NCBI RefSeq assembly: GCF_000143765.1
Contig: NZ_GL379770.1
Location: forward strand, 1,390,903 to 1,454,902
DNA: 64,000 bases
Source: Sphingobacterium spiritivorum ATCC 33861
GTDB taxonomy: Bacteria; Bacteroidota; Bacteroidia; Sphingobacteriales; Sphingobacteriaceae
Reading direction: 5' to 3'
A program made the translations under genes and the position numbers. The notes below the pieces were generated by a model, which did no database searches, was not told the DNA's origin, and saw only the letters and a program-made list of their open reading frames with translations. Positions 43,216 through 52,687 of this stretch are shown piece after piece (position 1 is the stretch's first letter; the number at the start of each line of letters is the position of its first letter).

Positions 43216-44898
43216 TTAAAAAGGTTCTTTTACTTCAAAAATGACTGTTTTTTTTGTTCGGGGATGTACAAAAGAGAGGTGTGCAGCGTGCAGATGAAGT
43301 CTGTTAGATTTGGTTCCATACAAATCATCTCCAACGATAGGGGTATGTAGTCCCAGCAGGTGAGCTGCATGTACGCGAAGCTGATGCGTGCGTCCTGTTA
43401 CTGGAAAGAAAAGAATCTTTGTTTGTCCATTTATGCGGGATAAAACCTGATATTTCGTCACTGCTTTTTTGCCATATTCATAGCATACCATCTGCCGTGG
43501 TCTGTCGTCCAGATCCAGACGCAGTGGAAGATCAATGATTCCTTTATCTTCTTTGATCACACCATCCAGAAGAGCAACATAGCGTTTTTCAATACTGTGA
43601 TCTATAAATTGCTGCTGGATAAACTTGTGGGCGTCTTTGTGTTTAGCAATCAACAGAATGCCTGAGGTAGACATATCCAGCCGATGTACAATAATGGGGC
43701 CTGTTGCCTCCGGAAAAGCGGCCTGCATACGGGTGTAAACAGAATCCTGTATATGAACGCCCGGAACAGATAAGAATTCAGCAGGCTTATTGACTACTGC
43801 AATATCTTCATCGTCATACAGGATCTCCAAATCAGCCTGTGCTTTTGGGGCCTCAAGTAAGGGATTATCTTCGAGTAACATGCCATCCAGCATATGGGAT
43901 AGAATAGGTTCACACTTGCCTTTACATGCCGGGTAATAGTTTTTATGCTTTCTTATTTCAGATGAAGGAGAATCTCCCCACCAGAATTCAGCCATAGCAA
44001 CAGGAGAGAGCCGATTCAGAAAAGCATATTGTAATAGTTTGGGAGCTGCACACTCGCCAGCTCCGGCAGGAGGCACAGATTGATTAAAGTCGGCAAATAT
44101 GGAGCAAATATCTTTGGATATACCTTTTTTATTGAGAAATACATATTGCTCGAAAAGCCGGGATTGCAATAATGCTGATTTAGACTTTCTTTCTTCTTTG
44201 AGTACAGCTATACGGCTATAATAATTATCCAGTTGCTCCTGAATCGCTGTGATTTTTGATTTCCAGTCTTTTTGAAGGACAGCCAGCTCATGTTTGTCAC
44301 GAAGAGATTGCTTAATCAGGTCGGCCTCTAATAATTGAAACTCAGTGGCAGAGAGGATTCCGGTCTGTACAAAACGGATTTGTTTACGTTCCTCTTTCAA
44401 TTTTTTAAGATGTTGTCTGAAAAGTGTAATGGATTCTTCTGCAGATCGTGTTACAGTTTCCAGATCTGTATTTAGTTGTGCCAGGCTGTCATTCTGTTCA
44501 AGTGACGCTATCTGCCGGTTTATCTCGTTGATTTCTTCTTCTTCCAAGAGAAAGAAACTGTCTTTCTGCAACATATCGAAGACCGGGGGAACAAAATGTT
44601 TATGAGCATTAGTGCCAGCCAGTTTACCTGAAAAGGCACACAGGTATCCCGGAGTTCCGGACGGATCCGTAACAACGAGTACACCAAACATCTTACCGAT
44701 CACCTGTTGATCTGATGGATTACCTAATCCGAAATTATGCTGCCATTCAGACTGATGTTGCAGATAATGCTGCAACTCCTTGCTTGCAATAATACTAAGA
44801 GGATGTGGTTCATAGCAGAAAGGAAAAGTAAACTTCCCGGGCACAGGAATATTCCGGATATCCTGACTGAAATAATGAAGAAATTCGGGTTTGCCCAT
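43216..44898 (-). CDS. RluA-family RNA pseudouridine synthase with long coiled-coil N-terminus
   Basis: About 560 residues from the ATG at 44898 (MGKPEFLHYF); the frame is open to 45015 but the extra part has no homology look. The C-terminal 210 residues are a complete RluA domain: LYDDEDIAVVNKPAEFLSVPG, the catalytic HRLDMSTSG with the essential Asp, and GRTHQLRVHAAHLLG. The N-terminal part has a small domain, then a coiled coil of about 120 residues rich in Glu, Lys and Leu, and a Cys pair, CKGKCEP. It would isomerise specific uridines in rRNA or tRNA. The target is unknown. Confidence 0.9.
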   Translation of the reverse strand: MGKPEFLHYFSQDIRNIPVPGKFTFPFCYEPHPLSIIASKELQHYLQHQSEWQHNFGLGNPSDQQVIGKMFGVLVVTDPSGTPGYLCAFSGKLAGTNAHKHFVPPVFDMLQKDSFFLLEEEEINEINRQIASLEQNDSLAQLNTDLETVTRSAEESITLFRQHLKKLKEERKQIRFVQTGILSATEFQLLEADLIKQSLRDKHELAVLQKDWKSKITAIQEQLDNYYSRIAVLKEERKSKSALLQSRLFEQYVFLNKKGISKDICSIFADFNQSVPPAGAGECAAPKLLQYAFLNRLSPVAMAEFWWGDSPSSEIRKHKNYYPACKGKCEPILSHMLDGMLLEDNPLLEAPKAQADLEILYDDEDIAVVNKPAEFLSVPGVHIQDSVYTRMQAAFPEATGPIIVHRLDMSTSGILLIAKHKDAHKFIQQQFIDHSIEKRYVALLDGVIKEDKGIIDLPLRLDLDDRPRQMVCYEYGKKAVTKYQVLSRINGQTKILFFPVTGRTHQLRVHAAHLLGLHTPIVGDDLYGTKSNRLHLHAAHLSFVHPRTKKTVIFEVKEPF

Positions 44899-45055
44899 AA
44901 TCCGCTGATTGCTATATCTTTTGAAGTGGCAAAGGTAATAAATCCTAAAAACATTCTTCACGATATTGTAAACAAAGAAAATTTTGACAATCAGATCATA
45001 CCGGACAGCAAACAAATCCCGATATTGATTGTACTATAATAAAGCAATCGCATAT

Positions 45056-46015
45056 ATGAGAAAAGTAAGATTAGGCCAGTCTGATCTGGAAATCGTTCCT
45101 TTGGTTTTTGGAGGAAATGTATTTGGCTGGACATTAGATGAAAAGCAGTCATTTGATATTTTAGATGCTTACCTGGATAAGGGATTTGATGCTGTAGATA
45201 CGTCCAATCAGTATTCGCATTGGGTGCCGGGGAATACAGGAGGGGAGTCCGAAACTATTATCGGAAACTGGCTGAAGAAAAATGGCAATAGAGATAAGAT
45301 TGTATTGATGACAAAAGTGGGAGGGACTTTTCCGGGAAATCCAACGCCCAATACATCTAAGCAGCATATTCTGGAACAGGTAGACGTTTCATTAAAAAGA
45401 TTGCAGACAGATTACATTGATCTTTACCAGACCCATTATGATGATGAAAGTATTCCTGTAGAAGAAACACTGGAAGCATATGAGCAGTTGGTGAAGGCTG
45501 GCAAAGTAAGATGGATAGGAACTTCTAATATGTCAGCACAGCGGGTACTGGAATCTATAGAGGTAAGTGAACAACAGCATTGGCCACGTTATCAGACTTT
45601 GCAGCCGGAGTATAATCTCTTTTCAAGAGAAAAATATGAGACGCAATATGAGCAACTTTCGGTAGAGCAACAGCTTGGTGTATTGACATATTACTCCTTA
45701 GCAAGTGGCTTTCTAACCGGTAAATATAAGAGTGATGCAGATTTTAATCAGTCTGCAAGAAGTGAAGGTGTTAAAAAACAATACTGGAATGAACGCGGAC
45801 AGCGCATTGTAGCAGCCCTGGAAGAGGTAGCAGATGCTTATAAGACAACTTCTACTGCCGTGGCATTAGCCTGGCTGATCGCAAGGCCTTCAGTAGCGGC
45901 TCCGATTGTCAGTGCGACAAAAGAAAGTCATCTCGAGCCATTTGTATCGGCGGTACAGCTACAGCTTAGTCCTGAATCCATGGAAAAGCTGGACGCTGCA
46001 AGCGATTGGAAATAA
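45056..46015 (+). CDS. Aldo/keto reductase
   Basis: About 319 residues starting at the ATG at 45056 (MRKVRLGQSDLEIVPLVFGG); the frame opens 27 bases earlier at a TTG. The TIM-barrel tetrad can be placed: Asp and Tyr in DTSNQYSHW, Lys in VLMTKVGG and His in DLYQTHYDD. LVKAGKVRWIGTSN and the late NADPH-binding region (PIVSATKESHLEPF) are also conserved. It should reduce aldehydes or ketones with NADPH in the cytoplasm. It is divergent from the RluA-family gene, with Dps 36 bases downstream. Confidence 0.93.
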   Translation: MRKVRLGQSDLEIVPLVFGGNVFGWTLDEKQSFDILDAYLDKGFDAVDTSNQYSHWVPGNTGGESETIIGNWLKKNGNRDKIVLMTKVGGTFPGNPTPNTSKQHILEQVDVSLKRLQTDYIDLYQTHYDDESIPVEETLEAYEQLVKAGKVRWIGTSNMSAQRVLESIEVSEQQHWPRYQTLQPEYNLFSREKYETQYEQLSVEQQLGVLTYYSLASGFLTGKYKSDADFNQSARSEGVKKQYWNERGQRIVAALEEVADAYKTTSTAVALAWLIARPSVAAPIVSATKESHLEPFVSAVQLQLSPESMEKLDAASDWK

Positions 46016-46051
46016 CAAAATTAATTTAATAATTTATCAAATATCATTATC

Positions 46052-46525
46052 ATGAAAACTAATATTGGAATTAAAAGTGAACACTTAGAAAAAGTAGCTC
46101 AGGCATTGAATATTTTATTAGCTGATGAAACCGTATTATATGTCAAAACCAGAAATGCACACTGGAATGTTGAAGGAAGTGATTTCCATGCAGTGCATTT
46201 GTTTTTTGAGGAACAATACAACCAACTTTCAGAAACGATAGACGATATCGCTGAGCGTGTACGTTCATTGGGGCACTACGCTGTAGGCACTATGAAACAA
46301 TATCTGGAAATAGCACATTTATCAGAATCTACTCATGGTAAGAATGATAGCAAGACTTATATGAAGGAATTGTTAGGGGATCATGAGTCCATTATCATGT
46401 ATATCCGCGGACTGGTTGATGAATTTGAAGAAAAATACGGAGACAGCGGAAGTTCAGATTTCGTAACAGCTTTATTAGAGCAGCACGAAAAAATGGCCTG
46501 GATGTTACGCTCACATTTAAACTAA
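46052..46525 (+). CDS. dps: Dps family DNA-protection and iron-storage protein
   Basis: A 157-residue ferritin-like protein. The ferroxidase residues are in place: HWNVEGSDFHAVHLFFEEQY followed by IDDIAERVRSLG. Dps forms a 12-subunit shell that oxidises Fe(II) with hydrogen peroxide and protects DNA in stress or stationary phase. It follows the aldo/keto reductase by 36 bases and is closed by a long palindrome, so the two may be co-transcribed. It lacks a long Lys-rich N-terminal tail, so direct DNA binding is uncertain. Confidence 0.94.
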   Translation: MKTNIGIKSEHLEKVAQALNILLADETVLYVKTRNAHWNVEGSDFHAVHLFFEEQYNQLSETIDDIAERVRSLGHYAVGTMKQYLEIAHLSESTHGKNDSKTYMKELLGDHESIIMYIRGLVDEFEEKYGDSGSSDFVTALLEQHEKMAWMLRSHLN

Positions 46526-46541
46526 AGAAAACGGCTTTTAT

Positions 46542-46573
46542 AAAACAGGCCTGAGCTAGCTCAGGCCTGTTTT
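46542..46573. terminator. Bidirectional terminator after dps
   Basis: A 32-base perfect palindrome (centre between 46557 and 46558) starts with AAAA and ends with TTTT, followed by more T residues. It serves the dps transcript and possibly the convergent GNAT gene. Confidence 0.9.
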
Positions 46574-46642
46574 TGTTTTGGATAACGGCTAAGGGATTGC
46601 TGCACTAACATTTCCGCTGCCAGCCACAGCATTCAGCCGTGA

Positions 46643-47101
46643 TTAAATTTCTTTTTCGAAACAAACACTGCTCTCGATATTCGCATATTGTCCATAGTTG
46701 GGAATGATTTTAAAGTGGTGTTTCTTATACAAACCAATAGCCTCTATCATTTTGTCGCCTGTCTCCAGAATACATTTGCTGTAACCCAGTTCTTTTGCCC
46801 AGATTTGCAATTCATTCAATATTTTACCTGCAATGCCTTTTCCCCGCATCTCAATAGGTACAAACATCCTCTTAACTTCCATTATGCCATTTCGATACTC
46901 CTTTATTGCTCCGCAACCAACGGCTCTGTCTGCTTCGTAAGCAACCACTACATGCCGGATTAAGTCAATTTTATTGTGTTGAGCAAAAAAACTATTTGTT
47001 TCTCCGTTTTTAATTGCTAAATCTTTATCAAGTTCAAGCACTAACTTTTGAAAATCCAAACTGTCTGAGTCAGTTCTCTTTATTGTATACGTTTCTTCCA
47101 T
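46643..47101 (-). CDS. GNAT family N-acetyltransferase
   Basis: A 152-residue acetyltransferase. AVGCGAIKEY forms the core strand, VKRMFVPIEMRGKGIAGKIL contains the acetyl-CoA-binding R/Q-x-x-G-x-G/A motif, and KCILETGDKMIEAIGLYKKH is the typical C-terminal part. The substrate is unknown. It lies 72 bases downstream of a DMT transporter gene on the same strand. Confidence 0.9.
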   Translation of the reverse strand: MEETYTIKRTDSDSLDFQKLVLELDKDLAIKNGETNSFFAQHNKIDLIRHVVVAYEADRAVGCGAIKEYRNGIMEVKRMFVPIEMRGKGIAGKILNELQIWAKELGYSKCILETGDKMIEAIGLYKKHHFKIIPNYGQYANIESSVCFEKEI

Positions 47102-47173
47102 TTGTTTTTTGTGGCTATTGGATTTGTCAGAATTGCGGTAAACTATATTTTGAGTCCTTTTTTATAAGGATGA

Positions 47174-48097
47174 TCAGGTTGTATGCCGGCTATGTAAGAT
47201 CATACCTGTTATCACTAATACTATTCCGGCTAATGAATACATGTCCGGAAATGCGCCATGAAGAATCAGCAGTTCGCCAATCAATGCAAAGATAACTTCC
47301 ATCGACTGTGTAGCCTCTACAGCAGCAAGCTTATGCGGACTATTGCGTACGCGGTCTGTCGCTGTAAAAAATAAAACAGTAGCAATGACTCCTGAAGACA
47401 ATGCTACTATAAAAGTCTGTGTCAGCTGTCCGGAAGAGGGTAGTCCGTCCTGATGATAGGCAAATGCGCACAGGATAATCCAAAAAGGCATACTGCAGAT
47501 GGTCATACCAAGGGTTCTTTGATAAGCGTCCAGCTTTCCGTCAGTGATCATCATCATCTTACGGTTTCCGAGTGGGTAAGCGATCGCTGCTATCAGGACA
47601 GGAATGGTACCCATTGCAATATCAGCCCAATTGGTAAATTTAGCCTGACTGATCTGCATAATGACAATTCCAAGAATAATAAGGGCCGAAAATGCCAGTG
47701 ATCCTTTAGAAATCTGGTTTGCTGCACGGGGACTCAACAAAGGAGCAAGCAGCATCCCGAATATAATAGTGGTCTCGAAAGTGCTGGCAACCAACCAGGA
47801 GGGGCCATACTTGGCTCCGAAAGTCAGTGTACTGTAGAATATTCCAAATCCCACGGTACTCCAGAGTATCCAGGGCCAGCAGTTTGCCTTAATCGCTGCA
47901 AAAGTTGGCTTTAAGCCATTACGAAAACCGACAATGATCATCAGTAGGGGTAGCATCCATACAAAACGTAAGGCTGCAGACCAGATCCAGTGTCCGCCAT
48001 CCAGAGACATTGCTCTGTTAAGTACAAAAGTAGCAGCAAAAAACAAGGAAGATATGACTCCCAAAAAAATCGGAGATATCCTGATTTTGTCCGGCAT
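47174..48097 (-). CDS. DMT-superfamily transporter (multidrug-resistance efflux type)
   Basis: The 307-residue protein has ten hydrophobic segments. The first, ISSLFFAATFVLNRAMSLDG, and the late LAAVEATQSMEVIFALIGE fit the EmrE-like family of larger DMT proteins rather than the EamA protein at 19.5 kb. It should exchange a small molecule across the inner membrane. Substrate unknown. It is divergent from fabV with a gap of about 170 bases. Confidence 0.85.
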   Translation of the reverse strand: MPDKIRISPIFLGVISSLFFAATFVLNRAMSLDGGHWIWSAALRFVWMLPLLMIIVGFRNGLKPTFAAIKANCWPWILWSTVGFGIFYSTLTFGAKYGPSWLVASTFETTIIFGMLLAPLLSPRAANQISKGSLAFSALIILGIVIMQISQAKFTNWADIAMGTIPVLIAAIAYPLGNRKMMMITDGKLDAYQRTLGMTICSMPFWIILCAFAYHQDGLPSSGQLTQTFIVALSSGVIATVLFFTATDRVRNSPHKLAAVEATQSMEVIFALIGELLILHGAFPDMYSLAGIVLVITGMILHSRHTT

Positions 48098-48266
48098 AGT
48101 ATTGATTTAGATAATTATACAAGCATATGAGCGTCCGAAAATAGGAATTTCAGTTGGTGGATAAAAGATCAGACCTGTATTTATTGTAAGAATAAATCTC
48201 TTTTTTAAATTGAAAATTGTTTATTTTGTACCATATATCAAAATTAAAACTGTAAAAAGTTAGCGC

Positions 48267-49469
48267 ATGATCATACAACCAAGAACGAGAGGATTTATAT
48301 GTTTGACTTCGCATCCGCAAGGAGCTGCCCAAAACATTAAAAATCAAATTGAATATGTGAAATCGAAAGGTACTATCACAGATGGTCCTAAGAAAGTATT
48401 AGTAATAGGTGCTTCTACAGGCTTCGGTATAGCATCCCGTATTACAGCTGCCTTCGGTTCGGGAGCGGCTACTATTGGCGTTTTCTTTGAAAAACCTGCT
48501 ACAGAAGGTAAGCCGGGTACTGCAGGCTGGTACAATTCTGCTGCTTTTGAAAATGAAGCTAAAGAAGCCGGATTGTATGCGAAAAGTATCAATGGCGATG
48601 CATTCTCTGATGAAGTCAAAAAAGAGGTAATTGACCTTATTAAGAGAGATCTGGGACAGGTTGATCTGGTTGTGTATTCTTTAGCATCTCCGCGTCGTAC
48701 TAATCCTAAAAATGGTGTTAGTTATGCTTCTGTATTGAAACCTATCAACCAGCCGTTTACAGATAAAACTGTAGATTTTCATACAGGTGTAGTTTCTGAT
48801 ATTTCTATTCAGCCTATAGAGAATGAGGAAGATATAGCGAATACTGTAGCTGTAATGGGAGGTGAAGACTGGAAATTCTGGATTGAAGATCTGAAAGCTG
48901 CCGGAGTATTGGCAGAAGGAGTGAAGACAGTCGCTTATTCTTATATTGGCCCTAAATTGACGTATCCTATCTATAGAAACGGTACAATCGGAAAAGCTAA
49001 AGACGATTTGGAAGCTACAGTGCCTGTCATCAACGATTTGTTGAAAGATTTGCACGGTATTTCTTATGTCTCGGTTAATAAAGCATTGGTTACACAATCC
49101 AGCTCTGCGATTCCGGTAGTTCCTCTTTATATTTCATTGTTATATAAAGTGATGAAAGAAAAAGGAATTCACGAAGGTACGATCGAACAAATCCAGCGTT
49201 TGTTTGCAGAAAGATTATACTTAGACAGTACCATTCCTACAGATGATAAAGGACGTATCCGCATCGATGATCTGGAAATGCGTGAAGATGTACAGGAAGA
49301 AGTAGCTAAATTATGGGATCAGGTCACTACAGAGAATCTTAGCGAAATCAGTGATATCAAAGGATATCGTGATGAATTCTTTAATTTGTTTGGTTTCAAT
49401 GTTGACGGTATTGACTATGAAGCGGACACAAATGAGGTTGTAAATGTACCTAGTTTAGCAAATAATTAA
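48267..49469 (+). CDS. fabV: Enoyl-[acyl-carrier-protein] reductase, FabV type
   Basis: The 400-residue enzyme catalyses the last, NADH-dependent step of each round of fatty acid elongation. The start MIIQPRTRGFICLTSHPQGA, the cofactor loop VIGASTGFGIASRI and the Y-x8-K catalytic pair in YRNGTIGKAK (residues about 238-247) identify FabV. FabV enzymes from other bacteria are insensitive to triclosan. The gene is monocistronic, with a good terminator. Confidence 0.96.
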   Translation: MIIQPRTRGFICLTSHPQGAAQNIKNQIEYVKSKGTITDGPKKVLVIGASTGFGIASRITAAFGSGAATIGVFFEKPATEGKPGTAGWYNSAAFENEAKEAGLYAKSINGDAFSDEVKKEVIDLIKRDLGQVDLVVYSLASPRRTNPKNGVSYASVLKPINQPFTDKTVDFHTGVVSDISIQPIENEEDIANTVAVMGGEDWKFWIEDLKAAGVLAEGVKTVAYSYIGPKLTYPIYRNGTIGKAKDDLEATVPVINDLLKDLHGISYVSVNKALVTQSSSAIPVVPLYISLLYKVMKEKGIHEGTIEQIQRLFAERLYLDSTIPTDDKGRIRIDDLEMREDVQEEVAKLWDQVTTENLSEISDIKGYRDEFFNLFGFNVDGIDYEADTNEVVNVPSLANN

Positions 49470-49507
49470 TCCGTTTGTTTTGCAGACCGGCCTTATATTA
49501 AGGTTAT

Positions 49508-49541
49508 AAAAATATCCCCGTCTAATAACGGGGATATTTTT
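49508..49541. terminator. Bidirectional terminator between fabV and the YceI gene
   Basis: A 13-base perfect stem (49508-49520 with 49529-49541) starting in A residues and ending in T residues, with an eight-base loop. It suits both convergent transcripts. Confidence 0.9.
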
Positions 49542-49568
49542 GTTTTGGCTGCGACTCCGGTCATGGGG

Positions 49569-50156
49569 TTACTTTTTTGCAAGCAGCTTTACTGATAAGG
49601 TGAATTCATCATAAATAAACTTATCACCTATATCTGAGAAGATGGATTTTGATTTATATTGAATGCCAAATTTTGTTCTGTCCACGGTGATTTTATCAGC
49701 AGTAGCACTGATTGTTTTATCGCTATTCCAGGTGATAGTTGCCGGAAAGCTGATGGATTGTGTAACACCTTTAAGTGTCAGATTACCTGTAATATTCACA
49801 TTATTGCCACTACCTTCCACTTTTTTAATAATAAAATGGGCGGTCGGGAATTTTTCTACACCAAAGAAATCGTCTGCTTTCAGGTGTTTTTCAAGTCCGG
49901 CACTTTTGTCGGCATCTTTAATGCTGGCCATATTGATCACAAAACCGCCCCCAGTAAGTTTTTTTCCGGTAAAATCGAGTGTTCCTGTAGTCAGATCTAC
50001 TGTTCCCGTATGGGAGCCGCTAACTTTATCACCTTTCCACAAAATAGAAGATTTTGATCCGTCTACGCGATAGGTTTCTGTTTTTTGAGCATAAGTCAGA
50101 ATAGAAAAACTGTTGATGACAGTTAATAGTAAGATTGAGAAGATTTTTGATTTCAT
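49569..50156 (-). CDS. YceI family secreted lipid-binding-like protein
   Basis: A 195-residue protein with a signal peptide (to about residue 23, TYAQ) and a lipocalin-like YceI domain: YRVDGSKSSILWKGDKVSGS, then FPTAHFIIKKVEG, NLTLKGVTQSISFPATI and RTKFGIQYKS. YceI proteins bind polyisoprenoids or similar amphiphiles in the periplasm. It lies 63 bases downstream of the hydroxyacid dehydrogenase on the same strand; a functional link is not evident. Confidence 0.93.
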   Translation of the reverse strand: MKSKIFSILLLTVINSFSILTYAQKTETYRVDGSKSSILWKGDKVSGSHTGTVDLTTGTLDFTGKKLTGGGFVINMASIKDADKSAGLEKHLKADDFFGVEKFPTAHFIIKKVEGSGNNVNITGNLTLKGVTQSISFPATITWNSDKTISATADKITVDRTKFGIQYKSKSIFSDIGDKFIYDEFTLSVKLLAKK

Positions 50157-50219
50157 TTGAATGGCTGTTTTTTTATATAGATATTAAGGGTTATTTCATT
50201 GAACAGGTAATTTTTTCTT

Positions 50220-51197
50220 TTATGCTTTGTAAACTTCCACGTTAACTATCTGGGGCATATGATTTGATTTAGAGGCTGCTATCAAATTATTTGCAGCCAT
50301 TTTTATCATATTTGTACGCGTTTCGATGGTAGCTGATCCGATATGTGGCAGTACGCATACAGAGGGAAGCGTAAGTAAGGGACTGTCTGCCTTCATGGGT
50401 TCAGGATCTGTGACGTCTAATCCGGCTCCCCATATATCTCCGTTTACCAGAGCAGTATAGAGATCTTGTTCATGAACGATTTTGCCACGACCGGTATTGA
50501 TCAGAATGGCCGAATTTTTCATTCTGGCAAATGTTTCCTTATTAAAGCGATATTGTGTCTCCGGACTGAGATTGGCATGTACAGACAGCACATCACTTCG
50601 CGTCAGGAGCTCATCAAAGTTGACATATTCGGCATTCAGCACTCGCTTTGCAGTTTCATTGGGATGGCGATTGTGATAGATAACCTTCATGCCATATGCA
50701 GCCTGTGCTTTACGCGCAAGCTCAAGGCCAATCCGGCCTAATCCATATATACCTAATGTCTTTCCGTTAAGTTCTATTCCTAGGTCTTTTGTAAACTCAA
50801 AATCATTCCACTTTCCTTCTCTGATTTCATTTGCTCTGTAGAAAGCTTTTCTGGACACAGCCAGCATTAATAAGAATGCAACATCTGCCGTGGCTCCACT
50901 GAGCACATCCGGTGTGTTGCTTACGGGAATCCCGGCTTTGCTGGCGGCATCCATATCCACATGATCATAGCCCACGCTAGCCAGTGCTATACCTTTAAGA
51001 TGAGCACAATTATCAAAAAAATGTTGATCCAGAGGTACTCCGCCTACATTTAATAAAAGATCTGCAGACTGACATTCTATTATCACTTCTTCTTGCGTCA
51101 GTTTTTTATTTTCCATATTTACAGTGTAGGTCAGACCATGTTCGGTCAAATAATTTAATCCTTCCTGTGGTACATTTCTGGATATGTATACTTTCAT
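50220..51197 (-). CDS. D-2-hydroxyacid dehydrogenase (GhrB-like, glyoxylate/hydroxypyruvate reductase)
   Basis: About 325 residues. I start at the ATG at 51197 (MKVYISRNVPQEGLNYL); an in-frame ATG at 51209 adds MKDI. The Rossmann loop is LGIYGLGRIGLELARKAQ, and the catalytic Arg, Glu and His can be placed in the NTGRGKIVHE region, the D-P-E-P stretch and VLPHIGSATIETR. It most resembles glyoxylate/hydroxypyruvate or gluconate reductases. It is divergent from serC, but its substrate class overlaps serine metabolism, which may explain the placement. Confidence 0.92.
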   Translation of the reverse strand: MKVYISRNVPQEGLNYLTEHGLTYTVNMENKKLTQEEVIIECQSADLLLNVGGVPLDQHFFDNCAHLKGIALASVGYDHVDMDAASKAGIPVSNTPDVLSGATADVAFLLMLAVSRKAFYRANEIREGKWNDFEFTKDLGIELNGKTLGIYGLGRIGLELARKAQAAYGMKVIYHNRHPNETAKRVLNAEYVNFDELLTRSDVLSVHANLSPETQYRFNKETFARMKNSAILINTGRGKIVHEQDLYTALVNGDIWGAGLDVTDPEPMKADSPLLTLPSVCVLPHIGSATIETRTNMIKMAANNLIAASKSNHMPQIVNVEVYKA

Positions 51198-51522
51198 TAT
51201 GTCTTTCATTTTAAAGCTGTGAATTTATGAATTATTTAGACTAAATAGTATCTGTAAGAGAAATCATGATAAATGTATGATGTTTATGAGCTGTAATCTG
51301 GTGATTTTTAGTAGAGTACAAAAACCAATATTGCTTCGTGATAATTTGTATTCAATTGGGTTAAAAACGTAGTAATTTCATATCAATAGCGGAAATGTCT
51401 TAAATCGTTTTTAATAAAAGTGTAATATGTATGAAAAATTTGTAAAAATAATTCTACCTTTGCAATGGATTAGGCAAACGATTGTCTACCATTACAAAAT
51501 CATCAATTAAAATTTTATATCC
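51198..51522. other. Divergent intergenic region upstream of serC
   Basis: About 325 AT-rich bases. A TACCTTTG at 51455-51462 fits the Bacteroidota -7 element TAnnTTTG and would start transcription near 51470. No well-spaced -33 TTG was found. No riboswitch-like structure was recognised. Confidence 0.5.
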
Positions 51523-52590
51523 ATGAAACACAATTTTGGAGCAGGGCCATGTATTTTGCCAAAGGAGGTTTTTCAAGAAGCTGCACAGGCTGTTATCGAT
51601 TTCAATAACACAGGATTATCAATTTTAGAAATTTCGCACCGTTCCAAAGATTTTGAAGCTGTAATCTCGGAGACGGAGCGTTTAGTTCGTGAATTGTTGA
51701 ATGTGCCACAAGGGTATTCAATTTTATTTCTGCAGGGTGGTGCAAGTACACAGTTTGCGATGGTGCCGTTAAACCTTCTTCCTGAAGGTGGAAAAGCTGC
51801 TTATTTCGATACAGGTGTATGGGCAACCAAAGCTGCTAAAGAAGCAAAGAAGATAGGACAGGTAGAGGTGGTAGCTTCTTCAAGTGATCGCAACTATACC
51901 TATATCCCGAAGAACATCACTGTACCTTCGGATGCTGCTTATTTCCATTATACTACTAATAATACGATCTACGGTACAGAGGTATTCGATATCCCTCAAT
52001 CAGCTGTACCGGTAGTCGCTGATATGTCTTCTGATATTTTAAGCCGGGAGATCAATGTTGCTGACTATGGTCTGATCTATGCAGGAGCTCAAAAGAATAT
52101 GGGACCTGCCGGTGTTACGCTGGTTATCGTAAAAGATGAACTTCTAGGTAAAACAGGACGTACACTTCCAAGTATCTTTGATTATGACAGTCATATCAAA
52201 GGCGGATCTATGTACAATACACCTCCCGTATATTCTATATATGTGTCTATGCTCAATCTGCGTTGGTTGAAAGCTAAAGGTGGTATATCTGTTATTGAAC
52301 AGGAAAATATTGTGAAAGCGCGTACATTGTACGATGAGATTGACCGCAATTCGCTGTTTAAAGGTACAGCAGAAGTAGAAGATCGTTCCCGAATGAATGT
52401 TACTTTCGTTATGAATAACCCTGAACTGGAAGGTGCATTTCTGGATTTAGCTAAAGAACGTGGTCATATCGGACTGAAAGGTCACCGTTCTGTAGGAGGT
52501 TTCCGTGCTTCTATCTATAATGCATTGAGTATTTCCTCTGTAAATGCATTGGTAGACACTATGCAGGAGTTTGAAGAAAAGTATAAATAA
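51523..52590 (+). CDS. serC: Phosphoserine aminotransferase
   Basis: The 355-residue PLP enzyme converts 3-phosphohydroxypyruvate to phosphoserine in serine synthesis. The start [17 protein letters not shown], the loop [17 protein letters not shown] and the PLP-lysine motif [12 protein letters not shown] are diagnostic. The C-terminal [20 protein letters not shown] binds substrate phosphate. A short serA gene follows 97 bases later on the same strand, giving the adjacent pathway step. Confidence 0.97.
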   Translation: MKHNFGAGPCILPKEVFQEAAQAVIDFNNTGLSILEISHRSKDFEAVISETERLVRELLNVPQGYSILFLQGGASTQFAMVPLNLLPEGGKAAYFDTGVWATKAAKEAKKIGQVEVVASSSDRNYTYIPKNITVPSDAAYFHYTTNNTIYGTEVFDIPQSAVPVVADMSSDILSREINVADYGLIYAGAQKNMGPAGVTLVIVKDELLGKTGRTLPSIFDYDSHIKGGSMYNTPPVYSIYVSMLNLRWLKAKGGISVIEQENIVKARTLYDEIDRNSLFKGTAEVEDRSRMNVTFVMNNPELEGAFLDLAKERGHIGLKGHRSVGGFRASIYNALSISSVNALVDTMQEFEEKYK

Positions 52591-52687
52591 AATAAGATTA
52601 CGGATGAAATCATCCCGATTTTTCGGACCACATGGTGCAACGAAAACAGAGGATGGCTCCACCACTTTATAAAATAAATTAGTACTG

